A stretch of DNA of 64,000 bases from JBJXFE01 sp046153875 (GCA_046153875.1 JBJXFE010000006.1:43233-107232), one strand, 5' to 3'; positions 1-13,017 are shown, counted from the first letter of the stretch. Translations and numbers: made by a program. Notes: a model not told the origin generated them from the sequence alone.

Positions 1-3000
1 GGCGTGCGCCGAGCCGTTCGCATCGCCCGCGCGCCCGCTGTCGCCGCCCGGCCGCTCGACGACCCGCGACGACCCGCCCCCGACGCTCGACGGCTCTTTC
101 CACGGTGAATCCTCCATGACTCTCTGGACAGGCTCCGCCCGATGGGCCGGCGCACCGTGCGACTCGGCGATCCCGCGCTGCGGCGCGTTGGCCGCCCGAT
201 ACCCGGGGATGAACTGCATCCCCAGCCACCGGAAGATGTAATCGACCAGGCTCTTGGCGAAGGGGATGTCCTCGTTGGTCGTCATCCCCGCCGGCTCGAA
301 CCGCTGGTGCGTGAACTTGTTCACGAGGCTCTCGACGGGCACGCCGTACTGCAGCGCCACCGACGTGGCCGTGCCCAGCGAGTCCATCAGCCCGCCGATC
401 GTCGAGCCCTCCTTCGCCATCGTGATGAACAGCTCGCCCGGCTTGCCGTCGTCGTAGAGCCCGACGGTGAGGTACCCCTCGTGCCCGGCGATGTTGAACT
501 TGTGGGTGATGGAGCGGCGCGTGTCCGCCAGCCGCCGACGCATCGGCTTGTGCACGACCTGGACCGCCGCGGACGCCCCGGCCTCCGCGGCCTTCTCGAT
601 CGATCGCCCGGACGGCTTCTCACTCGCCGCAACCGGTTGGCCCGCACCGGAAGCGGTGGCTTCGCGGCGGGCCGACACCGCTTCCCCCAGGGCGTCTTCC
701 TCCGCGGCGGCCTCGCTCTCGACGCCCTCGTCACTGGTGGACGAGAGCGGCTGGCTGAGCTTGCTGCCGTCGCGGTAGAGGGCGTTCGCCTTCAGCCCCA
801 GCTCCCAACTGAGCCGGTAGCAGTCCTCGATGCTCTTGACCGTCGCATCGTTGGGCAGGTTGATCGTCTTGCTGATCGCGCCGGAGACGAACGGCTGGGC
901 GGCGGCCATCATCCGGATGTGCCCCTCGGGCGCGATAAACCGCTTGCCGAGCTTGCCGCACGTGTTCGCGCAATCGAACACCGGCAGGTGCTCGGCCCGC
1001 AGGAGCGGGGCGCCCTCGACCGTCTGCGTGCCGCAGATCGTCCGGTTCAGTTCGTCGATCGCCTGGCGCGTCAGCCCGAGCCGGCGGAGCAGGTTGAAGC
1101 CCTTGTCGGCCTTCGCCTTGTCCGGGTCGATCTTCAGCCGCCGGAGCAGGTCGTCGCCGAGGGACCACGAGCCGAAGGCGAACGAGAGTTCGAAGACGCC
1201 GGGCAGCGACGCCTCGAGCCCCGCGATCTCCTCGCGCGTCAGGCCCTTGTCCTGGAGCCACTCGCTGAACGTGCGCCCCTCGCTGGTCTGCGCCGACTTC
1301 GATTCGGGCATCGGCACGTCGAAGGAGAGCGTGCCGAGGAGGTACGTGAGGATGCCCTTGATCGCGGGCTCGTCGTAGCCGAGCGTCCGCAGGGCGGGCT
1401 CGACGGACTCGTTGGCGATCTTGAAGTACCCGCCGCCGGCGAGCTTCTTGTACTTCACGAGCGCGAAATCGGGCTCGACGCCGGTCGTGTCGCAGTCCAT
1501 GAGCAGGCCGATCGTGCCCGTGGGCGCGATCACCGTCACCTGCGCGTTGCGGAACCCGTGCTTCTCGCCCAGCGCCAGCGCGTCGTCCCACGCTTGGACC
1601 GCCCGCCGCCCGAGCTGGGCCGTGTTGGCGATGTTCACGCGGCCCGAGGAGACCAGCTTGTGGTCGATCGGCACGGGACGGATGCGCAGCGACTCGTACT
1701 TGTCGCTCGAACGCGCCTCGCCGTGCGCCGCGAGCCGGTGGTTGCGGATCACCCGCAGCATGTTCTCGCGGTCGTCCGCGTACCCGGCGAACGCCCCGAG
1801 CTGCGCGGCCATCAGCGCCGACTGGCGGTTGCTCCGCCCGGTGAGGATCGCCGAGAGGCAGGCGCACACCGCCCGGGCCTCCTCGCTGTCGTAGGGGATG
1901 CCCGCCTGCATCAGCATCGCGCCGAGGTTCGCGTACCCCAGCCCCAGCGTGCGGTAGCGGTAGCTGAGCTCCGCGATCTCCCGGCTGGGGAACGCGGCCA
2001 TCAGCACGCTGATCTCCAGCACGATCGTCCACAGGTCGATGCCGTGCTCGTAGCGGTCCACGTCGAAGGTGCGGGTCTTCGCGTCATAGAACCGCAGCAC
2101 GTTGAGCGACGCGAGGTTGCACGCCGTGTTGTCGAGGAACATGTACTCGCTGCAGGGGTTCGACGCGTTGATCCGCCCCGCGCTCGGGCACGTGTGCCAC
2201 GCGTTGATCGTGGAATCGAACTGCACCCCGGGATCGGCGCAGCGCCACGCCGCATACGAGATCATGTCCCACAGCTCGCGGGCCTTGTACACCCGCGCCA
2301 CCTCGCCGCTCACGCGCCACGTCGTCGTCCAGTCGCCGCCCCGGTCCAGCGCGTCGAAGAACGCGTCCGGGATGCGCACCGAGTTGTTGCTGTTCTGCCC
2401 GCTGACGGTCTGGTACGCCTCGCCGTTGAAGTCGTAGTCGAGGTTGAGCTTGAGCTTCGCCGCGGCGCCCGCGGCGTCCTTGCTCTTCTGCTTGGCGAGC
2501 CGCAGCCCCTCGACCATCGCCTGGACCTTGATCTCCTCGCGGACCTTCCAGTTGATGAACTCGGCGATGTCCGGGTGGTCCATGTCGAGGCAGACCATCT
2601 TCGCCGCGCGACGGGTCGTTCCGCCGGATTTAATCGCCGACGCCGCCCGGTCGCCGATCCGCAGCCACGACATCAGCCCCGAGGACCGCCCGCCGCCGCT
2701 GAGTTTTTCTCCGTCGCCGCGGAGCTTGCTGAAGTTCGTGCCCGTGCCCGAGCCGTACTTGAACAGCCGCGCCTCGCGGACCCACAGGTCCATGATCCCG
2801 CCGTCGGCCACGAGGTCGTCGCTCACCGACTGGATGAAGCAGGCGTGCGGCTGCGGGTGTGAGTACGCGTCCTCGGCGAGCTTCGGCTCACCGGGCTTTC
2901 CTGGGGGGGGCGGATCGACGATCCAGTGCCCCTGCGCGGGGCCGTTGATGCCGTAGGCCCAGTGCAGCCCCGTGTTGAACCACTGGGGGCTGTTGGGCGC

Positions 3001-3465
3001 GCACATCTGGTGCAGCATCATGTACGCGATTTCGTCGTAGAACGCCTGGGCGTCCTCCTTCATGTCGAAGTACCCGTGCCGCTCCCCCCACCACCGCCAG
3101 CACCCGGCCAGGCGGTGGATCACCTGGCGCGCGGACTTCTCCGGCCCCGTGGCACCGGGCTTCCGCCCGGTGCTCTTCTCTTCACCGCCCGGAAGGGCGG
3201 TGCCACGTCCCCCGCCGGCCGGCCTGCCCTCCCTGGCAACGGACGGTGGTCCGTCGGCGCCCTCCTGTGGCACGCCGGCCTTGCGGAAGTACTTGCTCAC
3301 CATGATGTCCACGGCGAGTTGCGACCATGACGCGGGCATCTCCGCGTCCTTCATCTCGAACACCACGGACCCGTCCGGGTTCGTGATCCGGCTCGTGCGG
3401 CGGACCCACTCAACGGTCGAGAAGGGGTCGACGCCGGACGTGGTGAACTTGCGGGTGATCTTCAT
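1..3465 (-). CDS. nrdJ: Adenosylcobalamin-dependent (class II) ribonucleotide reductase, C-terminus off the window
   Basis: Reduces ribonucleotides to deoxyribonucleotides in the cytoplasm, using a radical made from coenzyme B12. The start is the ATG at 3465. The frame stays open to base 1, so the last residues lie outside the window. Seen motifs: PNSPQWFNTG near residue 150, GSGTGTNFSKLRGDGEKL near 235 and the active-site block NPCSEYMFLDNTACNLASLN near 436, all diagnostic of NrdJ; the visible end contains VDYIFRWLGMQF. Between KAGVPQ and SARQVIHRLAG (about residues 69-115) there is a low-complexity insertion that includes a 60-nt palindromic repeat read in frame. It lies last in a minus-strand run with dcd. 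Family assignment is secure; exact length cannot be known here. Confidence 0.96.
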   Translation of the reverse strand, partial: MKITRKFTTSGVDPFSTVEWVRRTSRITNPDGSVVFEMKDAEMPASWSQLAVDIMVSKYFRKAGVPQEGADGPPSVAREGRPAGGGRGTALPGGEEKSTGRKPGATGPEKSARQVIHRLAGCWRWWGERHGYFDMKEDAQAFYDEIAYMMLHQMCAPNSPQWFNTGLHWAYGINGPAQGHWIVDPPPPGKPGEPKLAEDAYSHPQPHACFIQSVSDDLVADGGIMDLWVREARLFKYGSGTGTNFSKLRGDGEKLSGGGRSSGLMSWLRIGDRAASAIKSGGTTRRAAKMVCLDMDHPDIAEFINWKVREEIKVQAMVEGLRLAKQKSKDAAGAAAKLKLNLDYDFNGEAYQTVSGQNSNNSVRIPDAFFDALDRGGDWTTTWRVSGEVARVYKARELWDMISYAAWRCADPGVQFDSTINAWHTCPSAGRINASNPCSEYMFLDNTACNLASLNVLRFYDAKTRTFDVDRYEHGIDLWTIVLEISVLMAAFPSREIAELSYRYRTLGLGYANLGAMLMQAGIPYDSEEARAVCACLSAILTGRSNRQSALMAAQLGAFAGYADDRENMLRVIRNHRLAAHGEARSSDKYESLRIRPVPIDHKLVSSGRVNIANTAQLGRRAVQAWDDALALGEKHGFRNAQVTVIAPTGTIGLLMDCDTTGVEPDFALVKYKKLAGGGYFKIANESVEPALRTLGYDEPAIKGILTYLLGTLSFDVPMPESKSAQTSEGRTFSEWLQDKGLTREEIAGLEASLPGVFELSFAFGSWSLGDDLLRRLKIDPDKAKADKGFNLLRRLGLTRQAIDELNRTICGTQTVEGAPLLRAEHLPVFDCANTCGKLGKRFIAPEGHIRMMAAAQPFVSGAISKTINLPNDATVKSIEDCYRLSWELGLKANALYRDGSKLSQPLSSTSDEGVESEAAAEEDALGEAVSARREATASGAGQPVAASEKPSGRSIEKAAEAGASAAVQVVHKPMRRRLADTRRSITHKFNIAGHEGYLTVGLYDDGKPGELFITMAKEGSTIGGLMDSLGTATSVALQYGVPVESLVNKFTHQRFEPAGMTTNEDIPFAKSLVDYIFRWLGMQFIPGYRAANAPQRGIAESHGAPAHRAEPVQRVMEDSPWKEPSSVGGGSSRVVERPGGDSGRAGDANGSAHA
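3148..3207. repeat. 60-nt cruciform-like palindromic element inside nrdJ
   Basis: Outer arms CGTGGCAC (3148-3155) and GTGCCACG (3200-3207) enclose two hairpins, CACCGGGC-TTCC-GCCCGGTG (3153-3172) and CACCGCCC-GGAA-GGGCGGTG (3183-3202). The loops TTCC and GGAA are themselves complementary. The element is exactly 20 codons long, so it keeps the nrdJ frame. This is read directly from the sequence; that it is a dispersed repeat is inferred from similar palindromes elsewhere in the window. Confidence 0.8.
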
Positions 3466-3483
3466 GACGATGAGTCCTGCGTG

Positions 3484-3690
3484 TCAATCGCCGAAGGTTT
3501 CCACGTAGAGCGCGGGTGCCGTCGAGTTCTGGATCGGAGACGCTTGCGCCGCCACCTGTGGCGGACGCTCCGGCACGGACTCAACTCGGTGTTCGTGCTC
3601 ATGCCAACGCTCATCGTGGTGAGCCCCCGTCATAGGCGAGATAACGGCCACGACCGCGACTGCCGACTTGACTGCGTTACTGTGTTTCAT
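3484..3690 (-). CDS. Small exported or membrane-anchored hypothetical protein
   Basis: A 68-residue open frame between the DUF4282 gene and nrdJ on the same strand, with 18 bp to the nrdJ start. It begins MKHSNAVKSAVAVVAVIS, which looks like a short signal peptide, followed by a His/Glu-rich stretch (DERWHEHEH) and a Pro/Gln-rich tail ending ALYVETFGD. The ATG at 3690 was chosen because the signal-like segment follows it; the frame stays open upstream to 3804, but that would put the segment inside. I do not recognise a family. The local base composition is slightly less GC-rich than its neighbours, so a chance frame is possible. Confidence 0.4.
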   Translation of the reverse strand: MKHSNAVKSAVAVVAVISPMTGAHHDERWHEHEHRVESVPERPPQVAAQASPIQNSTAPALYVETFGD

Positions 3691-3742
3691 TTCACGAATC
3701 CCGATGAGCAGCGCGTCGATTCCACCCGTATCAGTGCGTCCC

Positions 3743-4072
3743 TTATGACCCCGTCGGCCCCTGACCACCGCGCATCTCGACGAGCTTGCTGGTGTTCTCG
3801 CCAATGCGGAAGATGACGACGACCAGCTCGAGCCAGATGCGGAAGAAGATGAGGTAGAGGATGGCGATGAGCGGGCCGACGATGAGCACGCCGAGGGCGA
3901 CCCCGATGCCCTGCGTGAACCCGACGATGAGGGCGCCGAGCCACACCAGCGCGATCACGCCCATGCCGAGGATGTAGAGGATCTTGATGACGCTGAGCGT
4001 GATGAACTTCTTGAAACCGAAATCGAACAGGGCGTTGAATCCCGCGTCGCCGGTCTGAGGTGTGCCTTCCAT
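3743..4072 (-). CDS. DUF4282 family membrane protein
   Basis: 109 residues. The N-terminus FNALFDFGFKKFITLSVIKILYILG fits the DUF4282 family (FDFxFxKFITxxIIKxLY), and two hydrophobic segments follow (about residues 27-55 and 60-90), so it should sit in the inner membrane. The start ATG at 4072 has a strong Shine-Dalgarno AAAGGGG upstream. It lies 18 bp after dcd on the same strand, so the two are probably cotranscribed. The family has no established function. The C-terminus is a short soluble tail, GGQGPTGS. Confidence 0.85.
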   Translation of the reverse strand: MEGTPQTGDAGFNALFDFGFKKFITLSVIKILYILGMGVIALVWLGALIVGFTQGIGVALGVLIVGPLIAILYLIFFRIWLELVVVIFRIGENTSKLVEMRGGQGPTGS

Positions 4073-4090
4073 CGCCGATCCCCTTTCGAG

Positions 4091-4702
4091 CTAGTCCACT
4101 TTGGGCAGGGTGAGCCCCGCCTGGTCCTGGTACTTGCCGCTCTTGTCCGCGTAGCTCTTCTCGCAGACCACGTCGGCCGCGAAGAACAGGAGCTGCGCGA
4201 TCCCTTCACCGGCGTACACCCGCGCCGGCAGCGGCGTCGTGTTGCTGATCTCGAGCGTCACCTTGCCGCGCCACTCGGGCTCCAGCGGCGTGACGTTCAC
4301 GATGAGCCCGCACCGCGCGTACGTGCTTTTGCCCAGGCAGACCACCAGCACGTCCCGCGGGACCTCGATGTACTCAACCGTCTCGCACAGCGCGAAGCTG
4401 TTGGGCGGGATGACGATGTGGTCGGTGCCGAGCTTCGCCGTGTCCACCTCGACGAACAGCTCGTCGGTGAAGGCCTTGGGGTCCACGACGGTGATCCCGC
4501 CGTGCCGGGGCGTGGGCGTGAAGATCTTGAAGCGGGTGCCAACGCGGATGTCGTACCCGTAACTGGACAGGCCGAAGGAGACGCGCCCGGGTCGCTTCTT
4601 CCCTTCCTCGAAGGGCTCGATGCGGACCCGCTTGCGGATCTGGCTGTCGGCGAGGATCGCCACACACGCCTCCACGGCCTTCGGTGGGGCCGTCCTGGCC
4701 AT
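4091..4702 (-). CDS. dcd: dCTP deaminase
   Basis: Deaminates dCTP to dUTP, feeding dTMP synthesis. 203 residues from the ATG at 4702, which has GGAAGG upstream. It carries SSYGYDIRVG (substrate site), IPPNSFALCETVEY, the nucleotide-binding block GKSTYARCGLIVNVTPLEPEW and the catalytic glutamate in KVTLEISNTTPLPARVY. This is the longer Dcd form with an N-terminal extension before ILADSQIRKRV, not the short E. coli type. It is first in a minus-strand run that ends with nrdJ, so deoxynucleotide supply genes are grouped. A longer frame to 4786 exists but lacks family similarity before MARTAPPKAVE. Confidence 0.95.
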   Translation of the reverse strand: MARTAPPKAVEACVAILADSQIRKRVRIEPFEEGKKRPGRVSFGLSSYGYDIRVGTRFKIFTPTPRHGGITVVDPKAFTDELFVEVDTAKLGTDHIVIPPNSFALCETVEYIEVPRDVLVVCLGKSTYARCGLIVNVTPLEPEWRGKVTLEISNTTPLPARVYAGEGIAQLLFFAADVVCEKSYADKSGKYQDQAGLTLPKVD

Positions 4703-5176
4703 GCCTTGCGCCTTCCGCCGGCTTTCGGGCCGACTTGGGCCGCCGACGCCTCCATGCGCGGCAGAAAACACTCCGCGGCGACACACGGCCGCGAACCAAT
4801 CAAAAACCGGTCAATATCCTACCCACCATGCTCCACGTGCGATGCCCCCATAGCCCACCGATCGAGCATACCCACTACCTATCGTGCTTGCAAGGCTCGG
4901 AGTATGCAAAACCATGTGTCTACTTCGGTGTAGAACCTGTCAGGAATGCGCAAAGCTCTAGAAACACACCGGTTAGGGTCTCCACATCGAATTTCGAGCC
5001 TCCACAGCGGTCCGGGAATGGAGAAAAGCGCGTCGCCGGGCCGGGGCATCGTGGCGGCAGGTGTCGCCTGCTGGCGCGAACTGACGGGTTGGGTGCATCC
5101 CGGTGCCGCACGACGGGCGCACAGTCCCCCGCGGAGCCGGGCATTCCCCCACCACCCAGCAGGTAAACTCCCCCCC
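4703..5176. other. Intergenic region between divergent dcd and FlgI-like genes
   Basis: 474 bp without a supported gene. Bases about 4795-4990 are clearly richer in A/T than the surroundings, as expected for a divergent promoter region. I see no convincing -35/-10 pair, no B12 riboswitch box (GCCACTG on either strand) and no strong inverted repeat. Any small RNA here would be a guess. Confidence 0.5.
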
Positions 5177-7159
5177 GTGAAACTCCGCTCACGAACCGTT
5201 CGCGTCCTTGTCTGCGCCGTGGCCGCCGGCCTCCTGGCCGGGTGCGGCGGCGGCAAGCCCAGGGTCGCCCGCGATGTCCGCCCGGCCGTCATCCGCGACG
5301 TGCCCGCCGTGCTGAGGAACACGATCGGCTCCGAAGTGACCGTGCGGCGGACCGACCCCGTCCTCGTTTCGGGTTACGGCCTGGTGGTCGGCCTGAACGG
5401 CACGGGCGGCGGCATCCTCGACGAGCAGATCGCGGTGACGATGGAGCGTGAGCTGGGGCTGAAGGGCGTCAACAAAGCGAGCGACGAGTACCACAACACG
5501 CCGCTCGAACGCCTGACGCCGCGCGAGGTGCTCCGCCACCCGGACGTGGCCGTGGCGATCGTGTACGCCACCGTCCCGCCCGGCGCCCCCGAGGGCGCCG
5601 AGTTCGACGTGTACGTCCGGGCCGTCAACAACGGCGGCACCGCGTCGCTCGAGGGCGGCACGCTCTGGTCCACGGACCTCCGGCTGGGCCCGCCTGCGAC
5701 GTTCGGCCGCCACACGACGCGGCTGGTCGGCGTGGCGCGGGGGCCGATCTTCATCAACCCCTTCGCCGAGCCGCCCGTCGAAGGCGCCGACGACACGGTG
5801 GTCCGCTCGATCGGTCGGGTGCTGGGCGGCGGCTCCGTCACCGAGAGCTCGCACATCGCGCTGCAACTGGACAACGCGTCGCACACGCGGGCGCGCGCGA
5901 TCCAGGCGGCCGTCCGCAACCGCTTCCCCGAAGGCCCGGGGGACCGCGGTCCGGTCGCGCGGGGGCGGAGCGACTCGGTCGTCGAGGTCAGCGTGCCCTC
6001 GCATTACCGCGACCGGGCCGGCGAGTTCCTCCGGCTCCTCCTTCACACACCGATCGACCAGACGTTCCCCGCCGAGCGGGCCCGCCAGTACACGGCGGCC
6101 CTGGAATCGCAGCCGGCGCTGGCGTCGAGCCTGACCTGGTGCCTCGAAGCCCTGGGCAAGCCCGCGATCCCGTTCGTGCGCGAGCTGTACGACGCGCCCG
6201 AGGCCGCGCCGCGCCTCGCGGCCCTCCGCGCCGGCGTGGGCCTGAACGACCCCCGGGCGGCCGCGTCGCTCAAAGACCTCGCTCAGTCCGGCCCGCCGGG
6301 GCTGCGGACCGAAGCCATCACCCTGCTGGGCCGGCTCGACGCGGGGCCGACCGTGGACCTGGCGCTGCGCGACATGCTCGCCGAACCGGAGCTTGATGTT
6401 CGCGTCGCGGCTTATGAGGCGCTGGCGGAGCGGGCCGAGATCATGGAACTGAACCGTCGGCGCCTGGGGGCGCAGGGCGGGATGACGCCCGCCGCCTTCG
6501 AGGCGACCGACATCGGGCGGCTCGACCGCATCGCGCTGGCGGGGGACACGATCCAGGGCGTCCGCCGAACACCCATCGAGGGCAAGTTCCTGCTGGACGC
6601 GGTGCCCGCGGGCGACGCGCTGATCTACATCACGCAGCAGGGAACGCCGAAGGTCACGCTGTTCGGCGGGGCGATCGACCTGCCGAGGCCGATGCTCGCC
6701 TCGGTGTGGTCCGGACGCCTGATGCTGACGGCCGACTCGCCGACGGACGACGTGCGGGTGTACTACCGCGACGCGCCCACGGGCCGATCCGTGACCGGCA
6801 AGCCCGGCAACACCGTCTGGGAACTCGTCCGTTTTATGGCGCGGACACCGACGCCCGAGCGCCCGGAACCGGGCCTGGGGATGTCGTATTCGGAAGTGGT
6901 TGGGGCGTTGTATGCGCTGCAGCGCGCCGGGGCCCTGCCCGCGCCCTTCGCCACCGAGGAGGACCGCCTCCAGGCGACGCTGCTGAAGGCGGCGACGACG
7001 CCGGACTTCGAGGAGCGACCCGAGGCCGAGGGGGACGCCCCGGTGATACGGGTCTATGAGCCGGTGACGCCGCCCGCGCCCCGCCCGACCGCGCCGGGCG
7101 AGAAACCCTCGCTGGTCGAGCCGCTGCCGGCGCGGAACCCTGCCGCATCCCGCCCGTGA
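5177..7159 (+). CDS. FlgI-like (flagellar P-ring) domain lipoprotein with HEAT-like repeats
   Basis: 660 residues from the GTG at 5177. The N-terminus has a lipoprotein signal ending in the lipobox LLAGC, so it should be anchored to a membrane from the periplasm. Residues about 40-330 resemble FlgI: SGYGLVVGLNGTGGG near 64 is the hallmark, followed by ATVPPGAPEGAEFDVYV. FlgI is normally about 370 residues with a plain Sec signal. Here about 100 residues of alpha-helical HEAT-like units follow (about 330-425), then a beta-rich domain and a Pro-rich tail. No other flagellar gene lies nearby, so a role outside the flagellum is likely. An upstream ATG frame from 4946 was rejected because the lipoprotein signal begins at 5177. 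Confidence 0.8.
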   Translation: MKLRSRTVRVLVCAVAAGLLAGCGGGKPRVARDVRPAVIRDVPAVLRNTIGSEVTVRRTDPVLVSGYGLVVGLNGTGGGILDEQIAVTMERELGLKGVNKASDEYHNTPLERLTPREVLRHPDVAVAIVYATVPPGAPEGAEFDVYVRAVNNGGTASLEGGTLWSTDLRLGPPATFGRHTTRLVGVARGPIFINPFAEPPVEGADDTVVRSIGRVLGGGSVTESSHIALQLDNASHTRARAIQAAVRNRFPEGPGDRGPVARGRSDSVVEVSVPSHYRDRAGEFLRLLLHTPIDQTFPAERARQYTAALESQPALASSLTWCLEALGKPAIPFVRELYDAPEAAPRLAALRAGVGLNDPRAAASLKDLAQSGPPGLRTEAITLLGRLDAGPTVDLALRDMLAEPELDVRVAAYEALAERAEIMELNRRRLGAQGGMTPAAFEATDIGRLDRIALAGDTIQGVRRTPIEGKFLLDAVPAGDALIYITQQGTPKVTLFGGAIDLPRPMLASVWSGRLMLTADSPTDDVRVYYRDAPTGRSVTGKPGNTVWELVRFMARTPTPERPEPGLGMSYSEVVGALYALQRAGALPAPFATEEDRLQATLLKAATTPDFEERPEAEGDAPVIRVYEPVTPPAPRPTAPGEKPSLVEPLPARNPAASRP

Positions 7160-7162
7160 TTC

Positions 7163-7182
7163 CGCCCGCTATCCTGCGGGCG
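7163..7182 (+). terminator. Hairpin after the FlgI-like gene
   Basis: Perfect arms CGCCCGC (7163-7169) and GCGGGCG (7176-7182) with a six-base loop, directly after the stop codon at 7159. No T-run follows, so intrinsic termination is uncertain; it could simply be a GC-rich hairpin before smc. Confidence 0.3.
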
Positions 7183-7280
7183 CGTCCGTGCCGCCGATGA
7201 ATGGGGTCTTCCCGCGGCGCGGACCGATATGTCTGGACGCGCCCGGAGGCGCGGCAAAGCGACACGGAGGTTGCTGCGGG

Positions 7281-11246
<3,966 letters not shown>

Positions 11247-11265
11247 ACGCACGCGGCTCCCTCAA

Positions 11266-12111
11266 TCAGTCGCTTCGCCGCATCCGCCCGCCGATCCGGG
11301 CCGCGGCATAGAGCACGGTCAGCACGGACACGATGCTCGGGCCCGTCGGCCAGTCCGACTCAAAGCTCAGCACCAGCCCGCCGATCACGCCCAGCACCCC
11401 GATCGAGAGCGACAGCGCCAGCACCGCGCGGAGCCGATCGCTCAGGTGCAGCGCCGCCGCCCCGGGCAGCACGAGCAGCGCGGTCGCGAGCACGACGCCC
11501 GCGAGCTTCATCGACGCCACGATCGCCAGCGTGAGCAGCACCATCAGCAGCAGCCGCACACGCGACCCGCGCACGCCGAACGCCTCGGCGGCGGGCTCGT
11601 CGAACGCCCAGAACAGCAGCGACCGCCGCGCGCCCCAGAGCGCGACCACGATCGCCGCCGCCACGCCCCACGCGAGCCGCGCATCCGCCCAGCCCACGCC
11701 GACGATCGAGCCGAAGAGGATCGACTCCCAGTTGCGCGGCGCGCCGCGGAACGCGCGGCTCAGCAGGATCGCACCCAGCGCCATGGACGCGACGAGGACG
11801 ATCCCGATCGCGGTGTCCGCCGTCGTCGTCCGGCGGTCGCTCAGCCGCGCCACCGCCCACGCCGAGCCGAGGCAGAATAGCGCGACGACGCCGAGCTGCG
11901 GCGCGCCCGCGCCCAGCCCGAGCGCGACCGCCAGGCCGATCCCCCCGAAGGCCGCGTGGCTGATCCCCTGCCCGATGAAGCTCAGCCGCTTGAGCACCAC
12001 GAACACGCTCAGCGCCGAGCACATCACGCCGACGCCCAGCCCGACGATCACGCCGGGCCAGAAGATCGGCGCGAGCGCAGGGTCGGTCAGGTACCGGATC
12101 GTGCCGCTCAT
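11266..12111 (-). CDS. znuB: Zinc/manganese ABC transporter permease
   Basis: 281 residues with about eight hydrophobic segments, of the ABC-3 (ZnuB/MntB) family: GLGVGVMCSALSVFVVLKRLSFIGQGISHAAFGGI is the typical N-terminal block (helix, then RLSFIGQGISH). It forms the membrane channel of the metal importer encoded with the two genes upstream. The start ATG at 12111 overlaps the stop of the ATPase gene (ATGA), so translation is probably coupled. The metal is inferred to be zinc from the His-rich partners and the operator; manganese or iron cannot be excluded. Confidence 0.92.
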   Translation of the reverse strand: MSGTIRYLTDPALAPIFWPGVIVGLGVGVMCSALSVFVVLKRLSFIGQGISHAAFGGIGLAVALGLGAGAPQLGVVALFCLGSAWAVARLSDRRTTTADTAIGIVLVASMALGAILLSRAFRGAPRNWESILFGSIVGVGWADARLAWGVAAAIVVALWGARRSLLFWAFDEPAAEAFGVRGSRVRLLLMVLLTLAIVASMKLAGVVLATALLVLPGAAALHLSDRLRAVLALSLSIGVLGVIGGLVLSFESDWPTGPSIVSVLTVLYAAARIGGRMRRSD

Positions 12112-12992
12112 GGCGTGCCGCTCCCGTGAGGATCGGGGCGCGGCTTCGCGTGGGTGTGCGATGGGTCGGCGCACTCGCCGGCCGGGTGGGCGTGGACGTG
12201 GACATCGCCGAAGATCGCGGCGACGTCGTGCCGGAAGACCTCGGCGAGCACCGCGGGGGTGAGCCCTTCCGGTGTGACGTGGCTGTGCAGCGTCCGATTG
12301 AGGCACGCGACGCGGTCGCAGCCCGCGGCGATCGACCTCAGGTCGTGCGACACCATGATGATGGTGAGCCCGAGCCGCTCATGAACCGAGCGGATCAGCT
12401 CGGCGAACCGCTGCTGCCCGCCCACGTCGATGCCGACGGTCGGTTCGTCGAGCAGCAGGATCCGGGGGTTCCCGGCCAACGCGCGCGCGATCATCACGCG
12501 CTGGAGCTGCCCGCCGGAGAGCCTGCCGATCGGCCGATCGGCCTGGTCGAGCGCGCCGACGACCTCCAGCGATCGCCGCACGCGCTCGGCGGCCTCTCCC
12601 GAGAGGCGCGACCACGGCGGCACGCGGCGCGACGCGCTCATCGCCACGACTTGCCGGGCGCTCACCGGGAAGGCCAGCTCGGCCTCGATCCGCTGGGGGA
12701 CGTACCCGATCATGCGCTCGCGCCGCGCCCGCTCCGGGTCCATCCCCAGCACGCGGATGCGCCCGCGCTGGCCCCGAAGCAGCCCGAGCGTCAGCTTCAG
12801 CAGGGTCGTCTTGCCCCCGCCGTTGGGCCCGAGGATGCCCAGGCGCTCGCCCGCGCGGACGCTCAGCGTGACGCCGCGGAGAGCGCAGCGGTCGTCGCCG
12901 CCGACCGCCTCGGCGTCGGCGTCCCCGGGGCGCGCGTACGAGAACGTCACGTCCTCGTAGTCGACCGCCGGTTGTCCCGTGTCGCTGGTCAT
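12108..12992 (-). CDS. znuC: Zinc ABC transporter ATP-binding protein
   Basis: 294 residues from ATG 12992. Walker A GPNGGGKTT, Q-loop VGYVPQ-like segment, signature LSGGQLQRVMIARAL, Walker B ILLLDEPTVGID and switch SHDLRSI are all present, so it should power the metal importer. The C-terminus is His-rich (DVHVHAHPAGE and PSHTHAKP), which ZnuC proteins often use to sense or hold zinc. It overlaps znuB by four bases and follows znuA. An in-frame GTG at 13010 would add six residues. Confidence 0.94.
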   Translation of the reverse strand: MTSDTGQPAVDYEDVTFSYARPGDADAEAVGGDDRCALRGVTLSVRAGERLGILGPNGGGKTTLLKLTLGLLRGQRGRIRVLGMDPERARRERMIGYVPQRIEAELAFPVSARQVVAMSASRRVPPWSRLSGEAAERVRRSLEVVGALDQADRPIGRLSGGQLQRVMIARALAGNPRILLLDEPTVGIDVGGQQRFAELIRSVHERLGLTIIMVSHDLRSIAAGCDRVACLNRTLHSHVTPEGLTPAVLAEVFRHDVAAIFGDVHVHAHPAGECADPSHTHAKPRPDPHGSGTP

Positions 12993-13017
12993 CGCACCGC
13001 GCGCCCTCACGCCGTTC

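Noticed and set aside
142..2862. Long open frame of 906 codons on the plus strand
   Set aside because: It is antisense to nrdJ in the same triplet register. High GC makes such frames common, and its sequence is Arg/Pro/Ala-rich without known motifs, whereas the minus frame has diagnostic NrdJ blocks.
4703..5176. Possible cobalamin riboswitch for the dcd/nrdJ unit
   Set aside because: No GCCACTG box on either strand and no B12-box fold that I could draw; the region is only A/T-richer.
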